From assembly GCA_016875225.1 (NCBI GenBank), contig VGRW01000014.1:1-62319 (forward strand): DNA of 62,319 nt. Reading direction: 5' to 3'. This DNA comes from Deltaproteobacteria bacterium. GTDB taxonomy: Bacteria; Myxococcota_A; UBA9160; SZUA-336. Below are positions 56,293-62,319 of the stretch, one piece after another; position 1 is the first letter of the stretch, and each line of letters opens with the position of its first letter. The position numbers and the translations under genes are program-made. The notes below the pieces were generated by a model, which had not been told where the DNA came from, did no database searches, and worked only from the letters and a program-made list of their open reading frames with translations.

Positions 56293-57102
56293 ATGGCGGG
56301 ACGGCTCTCGGGCAAGGTGGCTCTGGTGACGGGCGCGGCGTCGGGCATCGGCCGGGCCAGCGCGATCGTGATCGCGAGCGAGGGCGCGCGCGTGGCTTGC
56401 GCCGATCTGAACGCCGAGGGCGCCGAGGCAGCGGCGAAGGAGATCGCGCGCGCCGGCGGCGAGGCGATCGGGCTTCGCCTGGACGTGACCGACCCCGAAG
56501 ACAACCAGCGCGCCGTCGACGCGACGCGCAAGCGCTTCGGCCGGCTCGACCTCGCGCACCTGAACGCAGGCATCGCGGCGACCTCGAACGTTCTCGACAC
56601 GCCGCTCGAGGAGTGGAATCGGACGCTCGCGGTGAATCTCTCCGGCGTCTTCTACGGCCTGCAGGCCGCGGCGCGCGCGATGCGCGACTCGGGCGGCGGC
56701 TCGATCGTGATCACGTCGTCCGACGCGGGCCTGCGCGGCGGCGCGTCGATGGGCAGCTACTGCGCCACGAAGCACGGCGTGCTCGGCCTGATGAAGTGCG
56801 CCATGGCGGATCTCGCGCCGCACAAGATCCGCGTGAACGCGGTCTGCCCCGGCGTGATCGACACGCCGATCCTCGGCCCGCTGCACGGCAACAAGCTCTT
56901 CACAGAGGGGATCTTCGCGCAGATGCACCCGATCGGACGCGTCGGCCAGCCCGAGGACGTCGGCCGCACCGTGGCGTTCCTGCTCTCGGACGAGGCGTCG
57001 TTCGTCACCGGCGTCGCGCTCTCCATCGACGGCGGGCTGAACGCCGTCTTCGGCACCGCCGCAGCCTCCGGCGTGAACCCGCTCGAGAAGATCAACGGCT
57101 GA
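56293..57102 (+). CDS. Short-chain dehydrogenase/reductase (7-alpha-hydroxysteroid DH-like)
   Basis: A 269-residue classical SDR. TGAASGIG is at 14-21, NAGIA near 95, the catalytic Ser lies in ITSSDAG and the Tyr/Lys pair in YCATKHG, and CPGVIDTPIL is the cofactor-nicotinamide contact. It oxidises or reduces a secondary alcohol. GGGAGG precedes the ATG and a TATGCT -10-like hexamer lies at 56264-56269. The acyl-CoA dehydrogenase pair follows 20 bases downstream, so a beta-oxidation or steroid side-chain role is probable. Confidence 0.92.
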   Translation: MAGRLSGKVALVTGAASGIGRASAIVIASEGARVACADLNAEGAEAAAKEIARAGGEAIGLRLDVTDPEDNQRAVDATRKRFGRLDLAHLNAGIAATSNVLDTPLEEWNRTLAVNLSGVFYGLQAAARAMRDSGGGSIVITSSDAGLRGGASMGSYCATKHGVLGLMKCAMADLAPHKIRVNAVCPGVIDTPILGPLHGNKLFTEGIFAQMHPIGRVGQPEDVGRTVAFLLSDEASFVTGVALSIDGGLNAVFGTAAASGVNPLEKING

Positions 57103-57122
57103 ACCCAGGGCGATCGATTCGA

Positions 57123-58292
57123 ATGGAGACCCTGCGCGCAGACGTCCGCGCCTGGATCGCGGAGAACCATCCGGGCGAGCCCGGCTTCAAGCTTCCGCAG
57201 AGCGCGCTCGAGGTGGCCGACGACCGGCAGTTCGACTGGCTTCGCGACTGGCAGCGCAAGCTCTACGACGCCGGCTACGTCGGCGCGGAGTGGCCCCGCG
57301 AGTACGGCGGGCGCGGACGCGAGCGCGGCGCGCAGCGCGTGATCGACCAGGAGCTGGCGCGGGCGCGCGCGCCTTTCCTGTTGAACCTGGTCGGGCTCTC
57401 CTGGGCGGGGCCGGTGATCCTTCGCTACGGAACCGAGGCGCAGAAGCGCAGGCTGATCGCGCCGCTGCTCCGCGCCGACGAGATCTGGTGCCAGGGATTC
57501 AGCGAGCCCGGCGCGGGCAGCGACCTGGCGTCGCTGCGCGCCAAGGCGGTTCGCGCGGGGGATGCCTTTCAGATCGACGGCCACAAGGTCTGGACCACAC
57601 TCGGCCGCTACGCCGACTGGTGTATCCTGCTCGCGCGCACGGACCCGGACGCCGTGAAGCACGCGGGGATCTCGTACTTCCTGGCGCCGATGAAGATCCC
57701 CGGCGTCGAGGTCCTGCCGCTGGTCAAGATGACCGGCGAGGGCGGCTTCAACCAGGTGATCTGGACCGACGCGCGAATCCCCGCGGACGCGCTGCTCGGC
57801 CGCGAGGGCCAGGGCTGGGAGATCGCGACCGCCACGCTGCAGTTCGAGCGCGGCGCGGCGGAGGGATCCGCCGGCGGATCGGGCGGAGGCGGCGAGCAGG
57901 TCGGGCGAGTGGCCGCGCTCGCGCGAGCGCTGGCTCGCGACGCGGATCCGGTCGTGCGCGATCGGCTCGCCGATTTCTGGATCCGCGAGACGGCGCTTCG
58001 CGCGAACGCGCAGCGCGCGCGGGTGGCCGGCCTCCTCTCCGACCGGCCCGAGGCGCTGCCGCTGATGCAGAAGCTCACCGCTTCGGAGCTCACGCAGGCG
58101 CTCGCCGACTTCGCCTGCGAGCTCGAGGGCGACGCCGCCGGGCTCTGGATCGACGATCCAGGCGCGATCGAGAACGCGGACTGGCAGCGCAGCTACATGA
58201 ACTCGTTCGCGATGACGATCGCGGGCGGAACCAGCGAGATCCTGCGCAACATCCTCGGAGAACGGGCGCTCGGGCTCCCGAAGACGCGATGA
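57123..58292 (+). CDS. Acyl-CoA dehydrogenase, large subunit of a split pair
   Basis: A 389-residue flavoprotein that should oxidise an acyl-CoA to its 2-enoyl-CoA. The mid-domain FSEPGAGSDLASLRAKA and KVWTT are standard, and the C-terminal AGGTSEILRNILGERALGLP is the FAD-contact end. Where many family members have the catalytic Glu of YEGT, this protein has Gly368. It lacks the RxxFGxxIxxFQ stretch of complete enzymes, but the next protein has it. This complementary loss is the pattern of the alpha2beta2 enzymes known for steroid side-chain degradation. It is coupled to its partner (ATGA). Confidence 0.9.
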   Translation: METLRADVRAWIAENHPGEPGFKLPQSALEVADDRQFDWLRDWQRKLYDAGYVGAEWPREYGGRGRERGAQRVIDQELARARAPFLLNLVGLSWAGPVILRYGTEAQKRRLIAPLLRADEIWCQGFSEPGAGSDLASLRAKAVRAGDAFQIDGHKVWTTLGRYADWCILLARTDPDAVKHAGISYFLAPMKIPGVEVLPLVKMTGEGGFNQVIWTDARIPADALLGREGQGWEIATATLQFERGAAEGSAGGSGGGGEQVGRVAALARALARDADPVVRDRLADFWIRETALRANAQRARVAGLLSDRPEALPLMQKLTASELTQALADFACELEGDAAGLWIDDPGAIENADWQRSYMNSFAMTIAGGTSEILRNILGERALGLPKTR

Positions 58293-59299
58293 ACCCGCAG
58301 ATCCGCTACAGCGAGGAGCAGGCGCTGCTGCGCGGCGAGGCGCGGCGCTGGCTCGACGAGCGCTTTCCGATCGCGCGTGTGCGCGAGCTCGCCGAGAGCG
58401 AGGCCGGCGAGGACCCGTTGGACTGGAAGCAGCTCGCGGGGCTGGGCTGGCTCGGGCTCGTCGTCCCGGAGAGCTTCGGCGGCGCGCAGCTCGGCGCGAC
58501 CGATCTCGCGGTGCTGATGGAGGAGACCGGCCGACGGCTGCTGCCGTCTCCGCTTCTGCCGTCGACGCTGGCCGCACTCGCGCTCGTCACAGACGGCAGC
58601 GATGCGCAGCGGAAGCGCTTCCTGCCCGCGATCGCCGCGGGCGAGATCCGCGCGGTGTACGCGGGCTCGGCCTCGGTCTGGGGCGCGTCGAGCGCGGACG
58701 CGCTGATCGTCCCGCGCGGCGGCGGGCTCGAGATCGTCGAGCGGAGCTCGGGCGGGCTCGAGACCGCGCCGGAGATCGTCCTGGACCGGACGCGGCGCAG
58801 CGCGCGCGTGACACGGAACGGCGTCGCGCTCGGGGCGGACGCACCTTCGGACCGGCTGGCCGCAATGGCGTGCCTCGCGCTGGCGGCCGAGATGGCCGGC
58901 GGCGCCGACGCGCTGCTCGCGTTGACCTGCGCCTACGCGGCCACGCGCGAGCAGTTCGGAAAGCCGATCGGCTCGTTCCAAGCGGTGAAGCACCCGCTGG
59001 TGAACGTGCTGATCGGCGTCGAGAGCCTGCGCTCGCTGGTCTACGCAGCGGCGACCGCGTTCGACGCGAACAGCCCCGACGCAGAGACGCTGGCGCGCAT
59101 GGCCAAGGCGCTCGCCTGCGACGTGTACGTCTTCGCGGCCTCGCGCGCGGTGCAGCTCCACGGCGGCTACGGCTTCACGCTCGACTGCGACGCGCACCTG
59201 TACCTGAAGCGCGCACAGGCCTCGCGCCCCGCGTTCGGCGACGCGATGGCGCAGCGGCGCTGGCTGGCGGACCGGCTGCCCGGGGCCGCCCCGCTCTAG
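58289..59299 (+). CDS. Acyl-CoA dehydrogenase, small subunit of a split pair
   Basis: A 336-residue acyl-CoA dehydrogenase-like protein, shorter than the usual 380. The mid-domain is shortened and lacks the usual FSEPxxGSD, whereas TREQFGKPIGSFQAVKHPL and AVQLHGGYGFTLDCDAHLYLKRA are intact and supply the Arg and the dimer-interface FAD contacts. It is probably inactive alone and completes the active site with the upstream subunit. The 3' end overlaps the convergent SDR by four bases. Confidence 0.88.
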   Translation: MNPQIRYSEEQALLRGEARRWLDERFPIARVRELAESEAGEDPLDWKQLAGLGWLGLVVPESFGGAQLGATDLAVLMEETGRRLLPSPLLPSTLAALALVTDGSDAQRKRFLPAIAAGEIRAVYAGSASVWGASSADALIVPRGGGLEIVERSSGGLETAPEIVLDRTRRSARVTRNGVALGADAPSDRLAAMACLALAAEMAGGADALLALTCAYAATREQFGKPIGSFQAVKHPLVNVLIGVESLRSLVYAAATAFDANSPDAETLARMAKALACDVYVFAASRAVQLHGGYGFTLDCDAHLYLKRAQASRPAFGDAMAQRRWLADRLPGAAPL

Positions 59300-60132
59300 C
59301 GCCTGCGCGCCTCCGCCTTGTCGAAGGCGCGCATCAGCTCGGCATGGCGCGCCTCGACCTTCTCGCGGTAGTGCGCGTGGGTGACGATGAACGCGTCGTT
59401 CGCGCGGATGCCCTCGATCACGGCGGCCGCGATCGCCTCGGGCGGCTGCATCTCGTCGGGGTGCAGCGGGCCGCCGCCGGTGAGAAGGGCGACGTCGGAG
59501 CGCTCGATCTTCGACGTGCCGAGCTCCGCGGGGCGATTTCGCTCGCTGTGCAGGATCTTCGTCTGCACGCCCCCCGGACACAGGACCGAGACGCCGATCC
59601 CGTGCCGCGAAAGGTCGCGGCGAAGGTGTTCCGAGAGGCCGACCACGCCGTACTTCGCGGTGCCGTACACGCCCACGCCCGGCGCTGCGATCAGGCCCGA
59701 GGTCGAACCGGTGTTCACGATCTGCTTCTCGCCCGGCTGCGCGAGCATTCTCGGCACGAACGCGAGCACGCCGTTGATCACGCCCCAGAGATTCACGCCG
59801 AGCACCCACTCCCAGTCCTTGCGCGTGCGCGTCTCCAGGCCCCCCATCACCAGCACGCCCGCGTTGTTGCAGAGCACGTGGCAGGCGCCGAGCTCGGCGA
59901 AGCTGCGATTGGCCAGAGCCTCGACGGAATCTGCGCTCGAGACGTCGGTGGCCACGGCGATCGCGCGGCGCCCGGTCGCGCGGACTTCGGCCGCGACCTG
60001 CTCCGCGGCGTCGGCTTGGATGTCGGCGACCGCCACGTCCATTCCCTCGGCGGCGAATCCGCGCGCGAGCGCCGCGCCGATTCCGCTGCCGCCGCCGGTC
60101 ACCACCGCCACCTTGCCTGCCAGGTCTCGCAT
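59296..60132 (-). CDS. Short-chain dehydrogenase/reductase
   Basis: A 278-residue classical SDR. TGGGSGIG is at residues 12-19, NNAG near 90, TGSTSGL carries the catalytic Ser, and the Tyr/Lys pair is in YGTAKYG. The long C-terminal tail with HAHYREKVEARHAELM recalls SDRs annotated in lipid or aromatic catabolism. It is divergent from the alcohol dehydrogenase; the 62-base spacer has a TACAAG hexamer nine bases before the ATG. The substrate is not assigned. Confidence 0.9.
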   Translation of the reverse strand: MRDLAGKVAVVTGGGSGIGAALARGFAAEGMDVAVADIQADAAEQVAAEVRATGRRAIAVATDVSSADSVEALANRSFAELGACHVLCNNAGVLVMGGLETRTRKDWEWVLGVNLWGVINGVLAFVPRMLAQPGEKQIVNTGSTSGLIAAPGVGVYGTAKYGVVGLSEHLRRDLSRHGIGVSVLCPGGVQTKILHSERNRPAELGTSKIERSDVALLTGGGPLHPDEMQPPEAIAAAVIEGIRANDAFIVTHAHYREKVEARHAELMRAFDKAEARRR

Positions 60133-60194
60133 GGCGGTCTTGTAGCACGGCGTGAGAGACTGCGGCTCGAACCGAAGTACGAAGGAGACCCCCG

Positions 60195-61283
60195 ATGAAG
60201 GCCGCCGTCATGCGCGCGTTCAATGCGCCGCTCCAGTTCGAGGAGATCGAGGTCGGCCGGCCCGGGCCGCGCGAGGTGATCGTGCGCACCGTGGCCACCG
60301 GCGTCTGCCACAGCGACCTGCACGTGATCGAGGCGGGCCTGCCCGTGCCGCCCCCGCTCGTGCTCGGCCACGAGCCGGCGGGGATCGTCGAGGCGATCGG
60401 GGCCGACGTGACGCACGTCGTGCCGGGCGACCACGTGATCGGCTGCCTCTCCGCGTTCTGCGGCAACTGCGAGTACTGCCTCTCGGGCAAGCCCAACCTC
60501 TGCGGCGGCGCGGCGACGATGCGCAAGCCCGGCGAGCCGTCGCGGCTCACGAAGGGCGCCGAGACGATCAACCAGTTCGCGCACCTCGGTTCGTTCGCCG
60601 AGAAGATGCTCGTGCACGAGAACGCGATCGTGAAGATCCGAAGCGACATGCCGCTCGACCGCGCCGCGCTGAAAAGCTGCGGCGTGACGACGGGGCTCGG
60701 CGCGGTGCTGAACACCGCGCGCATCCACGCCGGCAGCACCTGCGTCGTGGTCGGCTGCGGGGGCGTCGGCCTGTCCGCGATCCAGGGCGCGCGGATCGGC
60801 GGCGCGAGCCGGATCATCGCGGTCGACACGCAGCCGTGGAAGCTCGAGCTGGCCAAGTCGCTCGGCGCGACCGACGGCGTGAACGCGAAGGACGGCGACG
60901 CGGTGATGGGCGTGCACGGCCTGATCCCCGGCGGCGTGGACTACGCGTTCGAGTGCCTGGGCGCGAAGCAGACCGTCACGCAGGCCTTCGCGATGGTGAA
61001 GAAGGGCGGCACGGCGGTCATGGTCGGCGTGGTCCCGATGGGGCAGATGGTCGAGTTCCCGGGGCTGGACCTGGTGCTCTCGGGAAAGAAGATCCTCGGC
61101 TCGATGATGGGCGACAACCGCTTCCGAACCGACATGCCGCGCTACGTCGACTTCTACCTGTCCGGGCAGCTCAAGCTCGACGAGATGATCTCGGCGCGGC
61201 TCCCGCTCGACCGGGTGAACCACGCCTTCGACGAGATGCGAAAGGGCGCCGCGGCCCGAAGCGTCGTCGTCTTCGAGAGCTAG
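60195..61283 (+). CDS. Zinc-dependent alcohol dehydrogenase (MDR superfamily)
   Basis: A 362-residue dehydrogenase oxidising an alcohol or reducing an aldehyde with NAD. The catalytic zinc site uses Cys38 (GVCHSD) and His59-Glu60 (GHEPAG). The structural zinc has Cys89, Cys92, Cys95 and Cys103, and GCGGVGLS is the nucleotide loop near 190. The layout matches class III-like or mycothiol/aryl-alcohol dehydrogenases. GGAG lies eight bases before the ATG at 60195. It could process an aldehyde or alcohol from lipid or amine oxidation. Confidence 0.92.
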   Translation: MKAAVMRAFNAPLQFEEIEVGRPGPREVIVRTVATGVCHSDLHVIEAGLPVPPPLVLGHEPAGIVEAIGADVTHVVPGDHVIGCLSAFCGNCEYCLSGKPNLCGGAATMRKPGEPSRLTKGAETINQFAHLGSFAEKMLVHENAIVKIRSDMPLDRAALKSCGVTTGLGAVLNTARIHAGSTCVVVGCGGVGLSAIQGARIGGASRIIAVDTQPWKLELAKSLGATDGVNAKDGDAVMGVHGLIPGGVDYAFECLGAKQTVTQAFAMVKKGGTAVMVGVVPMGQMVEFPGLDLVLSGKKILGSMMGDNRFRTDMPRYVDFYLSGQLKLDEMISARLPLDRVNHAFDEMRKGAAARSVVVFES

Positions 61284-61284
61284 G

Positions 61285-61734
61285 ATGGCGAAGCTTGCGA
61301 TGTCGCGCGCCGAGCGCGAGGCGTTCCTGGCGGCCGTGCGCGTCGGCGTGATCAGCATCGCCGAGCAGGGCCGCGGCCCGCTCACCGTGCCGATCTGGTA
61401 CGGCTACGAGCCGGGCGGCGAGCTCTGGATCGTGACCGAGCGCGACTCGCGCAAGGGCAAGCTGCTGCTCAAGGCCGACCGCTTCAGCCTCTGCGCGCAG
61501 ACCGAGACGCCGCCGTACCAGTACGTCTCGGTCGAGGGCCCGATCGTCGCGCTCGAGCGCGCGGAGCTGGAGCGACACACGCGGGTGTTGGCGCGCCGCT
61601 ACCTGGGCGTGGAGGGCGGCGACGCCTACGTGAAGGCCACCGGCGCCGGCGACGAGAGTGACGGGAGCATCGTCGTGCGAATGCGCCCGGAGCGCTGGCT
61701 CACCGTCGACTACCGAAAGCTCTACGGCGGCTGA
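61285..61734 (+). CDS. Pyridoxamine 5'-phosphate oxidase-like (FMN or F420 split-barrel) protein
   Basis: A 149-residue split-barrel flavin-binding protein. GPLTVPIWYGYEPGGELWIVTERDSRKGKLL matches the family's FMN or F420 contact strands, and YVSVEGPI is the central strand. The reaction is not predictable; F420-dependent reductases and haem-oxygenase-like proteins share this fold. It starts one base after the alcohol dehydrogenase stop (TAGGATG) and is probably co-transcribed. Its 3' end overlaps the convergent RHH gene by 13 bases. Confidence 0.87.
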   Translation: MAKLAMSRAEREAFLAAVRVGVISIAEQGRGPLTVPIWYGYEPGGELWIVTERDSRKGKLLLKADRFSLCAQTETPPYQYVSVEGPIVALERAELERHTRVLARRYLGVEGGDAYVKATGAGDESDGSIVVRMRPERWLTVDYRKLYGG

Positions 61735-61973
61735 ACGTCCGGCCGCGGCCGACGGCCGCGCGGCGTCTGCGCCGGTCTGGCCCGGCGCGCCTCGCGCATC
61801 CGCTCGATCGCGATCCGCGACGGCTCCTGCCGGAGCTGCATCTCGACGTACTCGCGGATCGCCGTGATCAGGAACTGGTTCACGCTCACCCCGAAGAGCC
61901 CCGCCAGGTCGACCGCGTCGGCCCAGACCGGGCGCGGCAGCCGAAGCGAGCACTGCTGTAGGTCCGACTTCAT
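61722..61973 (-). CDS. Small ribbon-helix-helix-type protein
   Basis: An 83-residue protein. QQCSLRLPRPVWADAVDLAGLFGVSVNQFLITAIREYVEMQL has the strand-helix-helix pattern of Arc/MetJ/HicB-type DNA-binding antitoxins or regulators; the rest is a basic, Pro/Arg-rich tail. No toxin gene is adjacent, although the neighbouring DNA is disrupted by an insertion element, so a partner could have been lost. It may bind the inverted repeat GGGAATT/AATTCCC at 62063-62100. No strong ribosome site. Confidence 0.72.
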   Translation of the reverse strand: MKSDLQQCSLRLPRPVWADAVDLAGLFGVSVNQFLITAIREYVEMQLRQEPSRIAIERMREARRARPAQTPRGRRPRPDVQPP

Positions 61974-62062
61974 CCTTCCCCCAAGGCGGTGACGGGACGA
62001 AACTCCCGACCTCGCCCCGTCGACGTTAGCGGGGCCTCGGCAGCGGAACTTGGCGGTATCTT

Positions 62063-62100
62063 GGGAATTGGCCCTCCGTCGGCTCGGAAACGAAATTCCC
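62063..62100. repeat. Seven-base inverted repeat between the RHH gene and the insertion element
   Basis: GGGAATT (62063-62069) and AATTCCC (62094-62100) are separated by 24 bases upstream of the RHH gene. They could be an operator for it, or mark the edge of the insertion element, whose first bases begin at about 62099. Confidence 0.3.
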
Positions 62101-62319
62101 TAGCCTGGATTTCTCACCACTCAAACGAGCACAGGCCGGCTGACTTCTGTTAACCGTTGAGTTGCAAGACAAAACGGGCCAACAGAAAGGGTCGACCTGT
62201 GCAGACAGAGTGTAGCGCGACGCAGCTTGAGTTTTCGCCGCTGGGACGACGGCCCGTGGTGGGCCGGTTCGACGCGGAGCACGCGAGCAGCGACGGCGGG
62301 GTGCTGCTGCTGCGCGAGC
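62099..62319 (+). mobile_element. IS1380-family insertion sequence, left end only
   Basis: GC content drops at about 62100. The sequence from CCTAGCCTGG onward begins with the CC(T)AG-type terminus seen in some IS1380-family elements, a recall rather than a measurement. A transposase reading frame starts 100 bases inside. The right end is outside the window, so inverted repeats and target duplication cannot be checked. Confidence 0.6.
62199..62319 (+). CDS. IS1380-family transposase, N-terminal fragment (cut by window edge)
   Basis: Forty codons from a GTG at 62199 read VQTECSATQLEFSPLG, then a VVGRFDAEHASSDGGVLLLRE stretch; the FDxxxxSSDGGxLLLRE motif is diagnostic of IS1380 transposases, in which the Asp belongs to the DDE catalytic set. 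The rest lies beyond the right edge. AGAAAGG precedes the start by about nine bases. Confidence 0.85.
   Translation, partial: MQTECSATQLEFSPLGRRPVVGRFDAEHASSDGGVLLLRE

Overview
The window is about 62 kb of very GC-rich DNA with roughly 60 tightly packed genes, no rRNA, tRNA or CRISPR, and no gene-free stretch over 300 bases. The largest gaps are 19116-19345, 61974-62198, 55555-55712, 47232-47362, 27351-27478 and 56166-56292. The mix suggests a Gram-negative aerobic or microaerobic heterotroph of the loose 'deltaproteobacterial' kind (Myxococcota, Desulfobacterota or Binatota are candidates). Pointers are TonB-dependent uptake, multihaem cytochromes, a PEP-CTERM protein, dockerin-like modules, a wax-ester synthase and many acyl-CoA genes. 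This placement is an inference from gene content; no marker gene is present.

Layout. (1) 1-9471: a GH38 alpha-mannosidase cut by the left edge on the minus strand, then a plus-strand run of glycosyltransferase, SDR, type-B esterase, WS/DGAT acyltransferase, HAD phosphatase and a flavin/[2Fe-2S] reductase. (2) 9465-14781: an M3 oligopeptidase, a CMD-family protein with a coupled lipoprotein, and two coupled family III CoA-transferases. (3) 14855-19115: a minus-strand surface-glycan unit of membrane protein, sulfotransferase, GT4 glycosyltransferase and second sulfotransferase, with TTGA stop/start overlaps. (4) 19346-27350: an ammonium transporter facing a minus-strand unit that encodes a tryptophan-tryptophylquinone (TTQ) amine dehydrogenase (mauG-mauB-mauE-mauD-mauA; the light chain looks like the aromatic amine dehydrogenase type). 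An alpha/beta hydrolase, a hydratase and a luciferase-like oxidoreductase lie upstream of it. (5) 27479-31857: a MacA/MacB-type export system with two permeases. (6) 31927-34711: a Fur/PerR regulator, a rubrerythrin, an Fe-S oxidoreductase and a DUF3501 protein, with an operator-like palindrome and a strong intercistronic hairpin. (7) 34716-47231: a dicarboxylate symporter, phosphoesterase, CotH-like secreted protein, acyl-CoA ligase, rhodanese, a 982-residue propeller/dihaem cytochrome, a Gfo/Idh/MocA oxidoreductase, a NYN-domain protein and a secreted protein. (8) 47363-55554: an SHP/dihaem cytochrome/cytochrome b561 operon with a two-component system, convergent with a minus-strand operon of tonB, PEP-CTERM protein, Cys/Met-bearing secreted protein and OprC-like copper receptor. 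(9) 55713-61973: SDRs, a split acyl-CoA dehydrogenase pair, zinc alcohol dehydrogenase, a flavin-reductase-like protein and a ribbon-helix-helix protein. (10) An IS1380-type element enters at the right edge.

How it fits together. Three themes recur: lipid or steroid-like acyl-CoA catabolism (CoA-transferases, hydratase, paired acyl-CoA dehydrogenases, SDRs, KshB-like reductase), periplasmic redox chemistry (TTQ dehydrogenase with MauG, SHP/DHC/b561, dihaem fusion) and metal or oxidative-stress handling (copper receptor operon, rubrerythrin operon). Several genes appear to have leaderless mRNAs, with a TAnnnT -10 element six to nine bases before the start codon. The best candidates for new biology are the TonB/PEP-CTERM/copper-receptor operon, the aromatic-amine-dehydrogenase-like operon with its own promoter, and the propeller/dihaem fusion.
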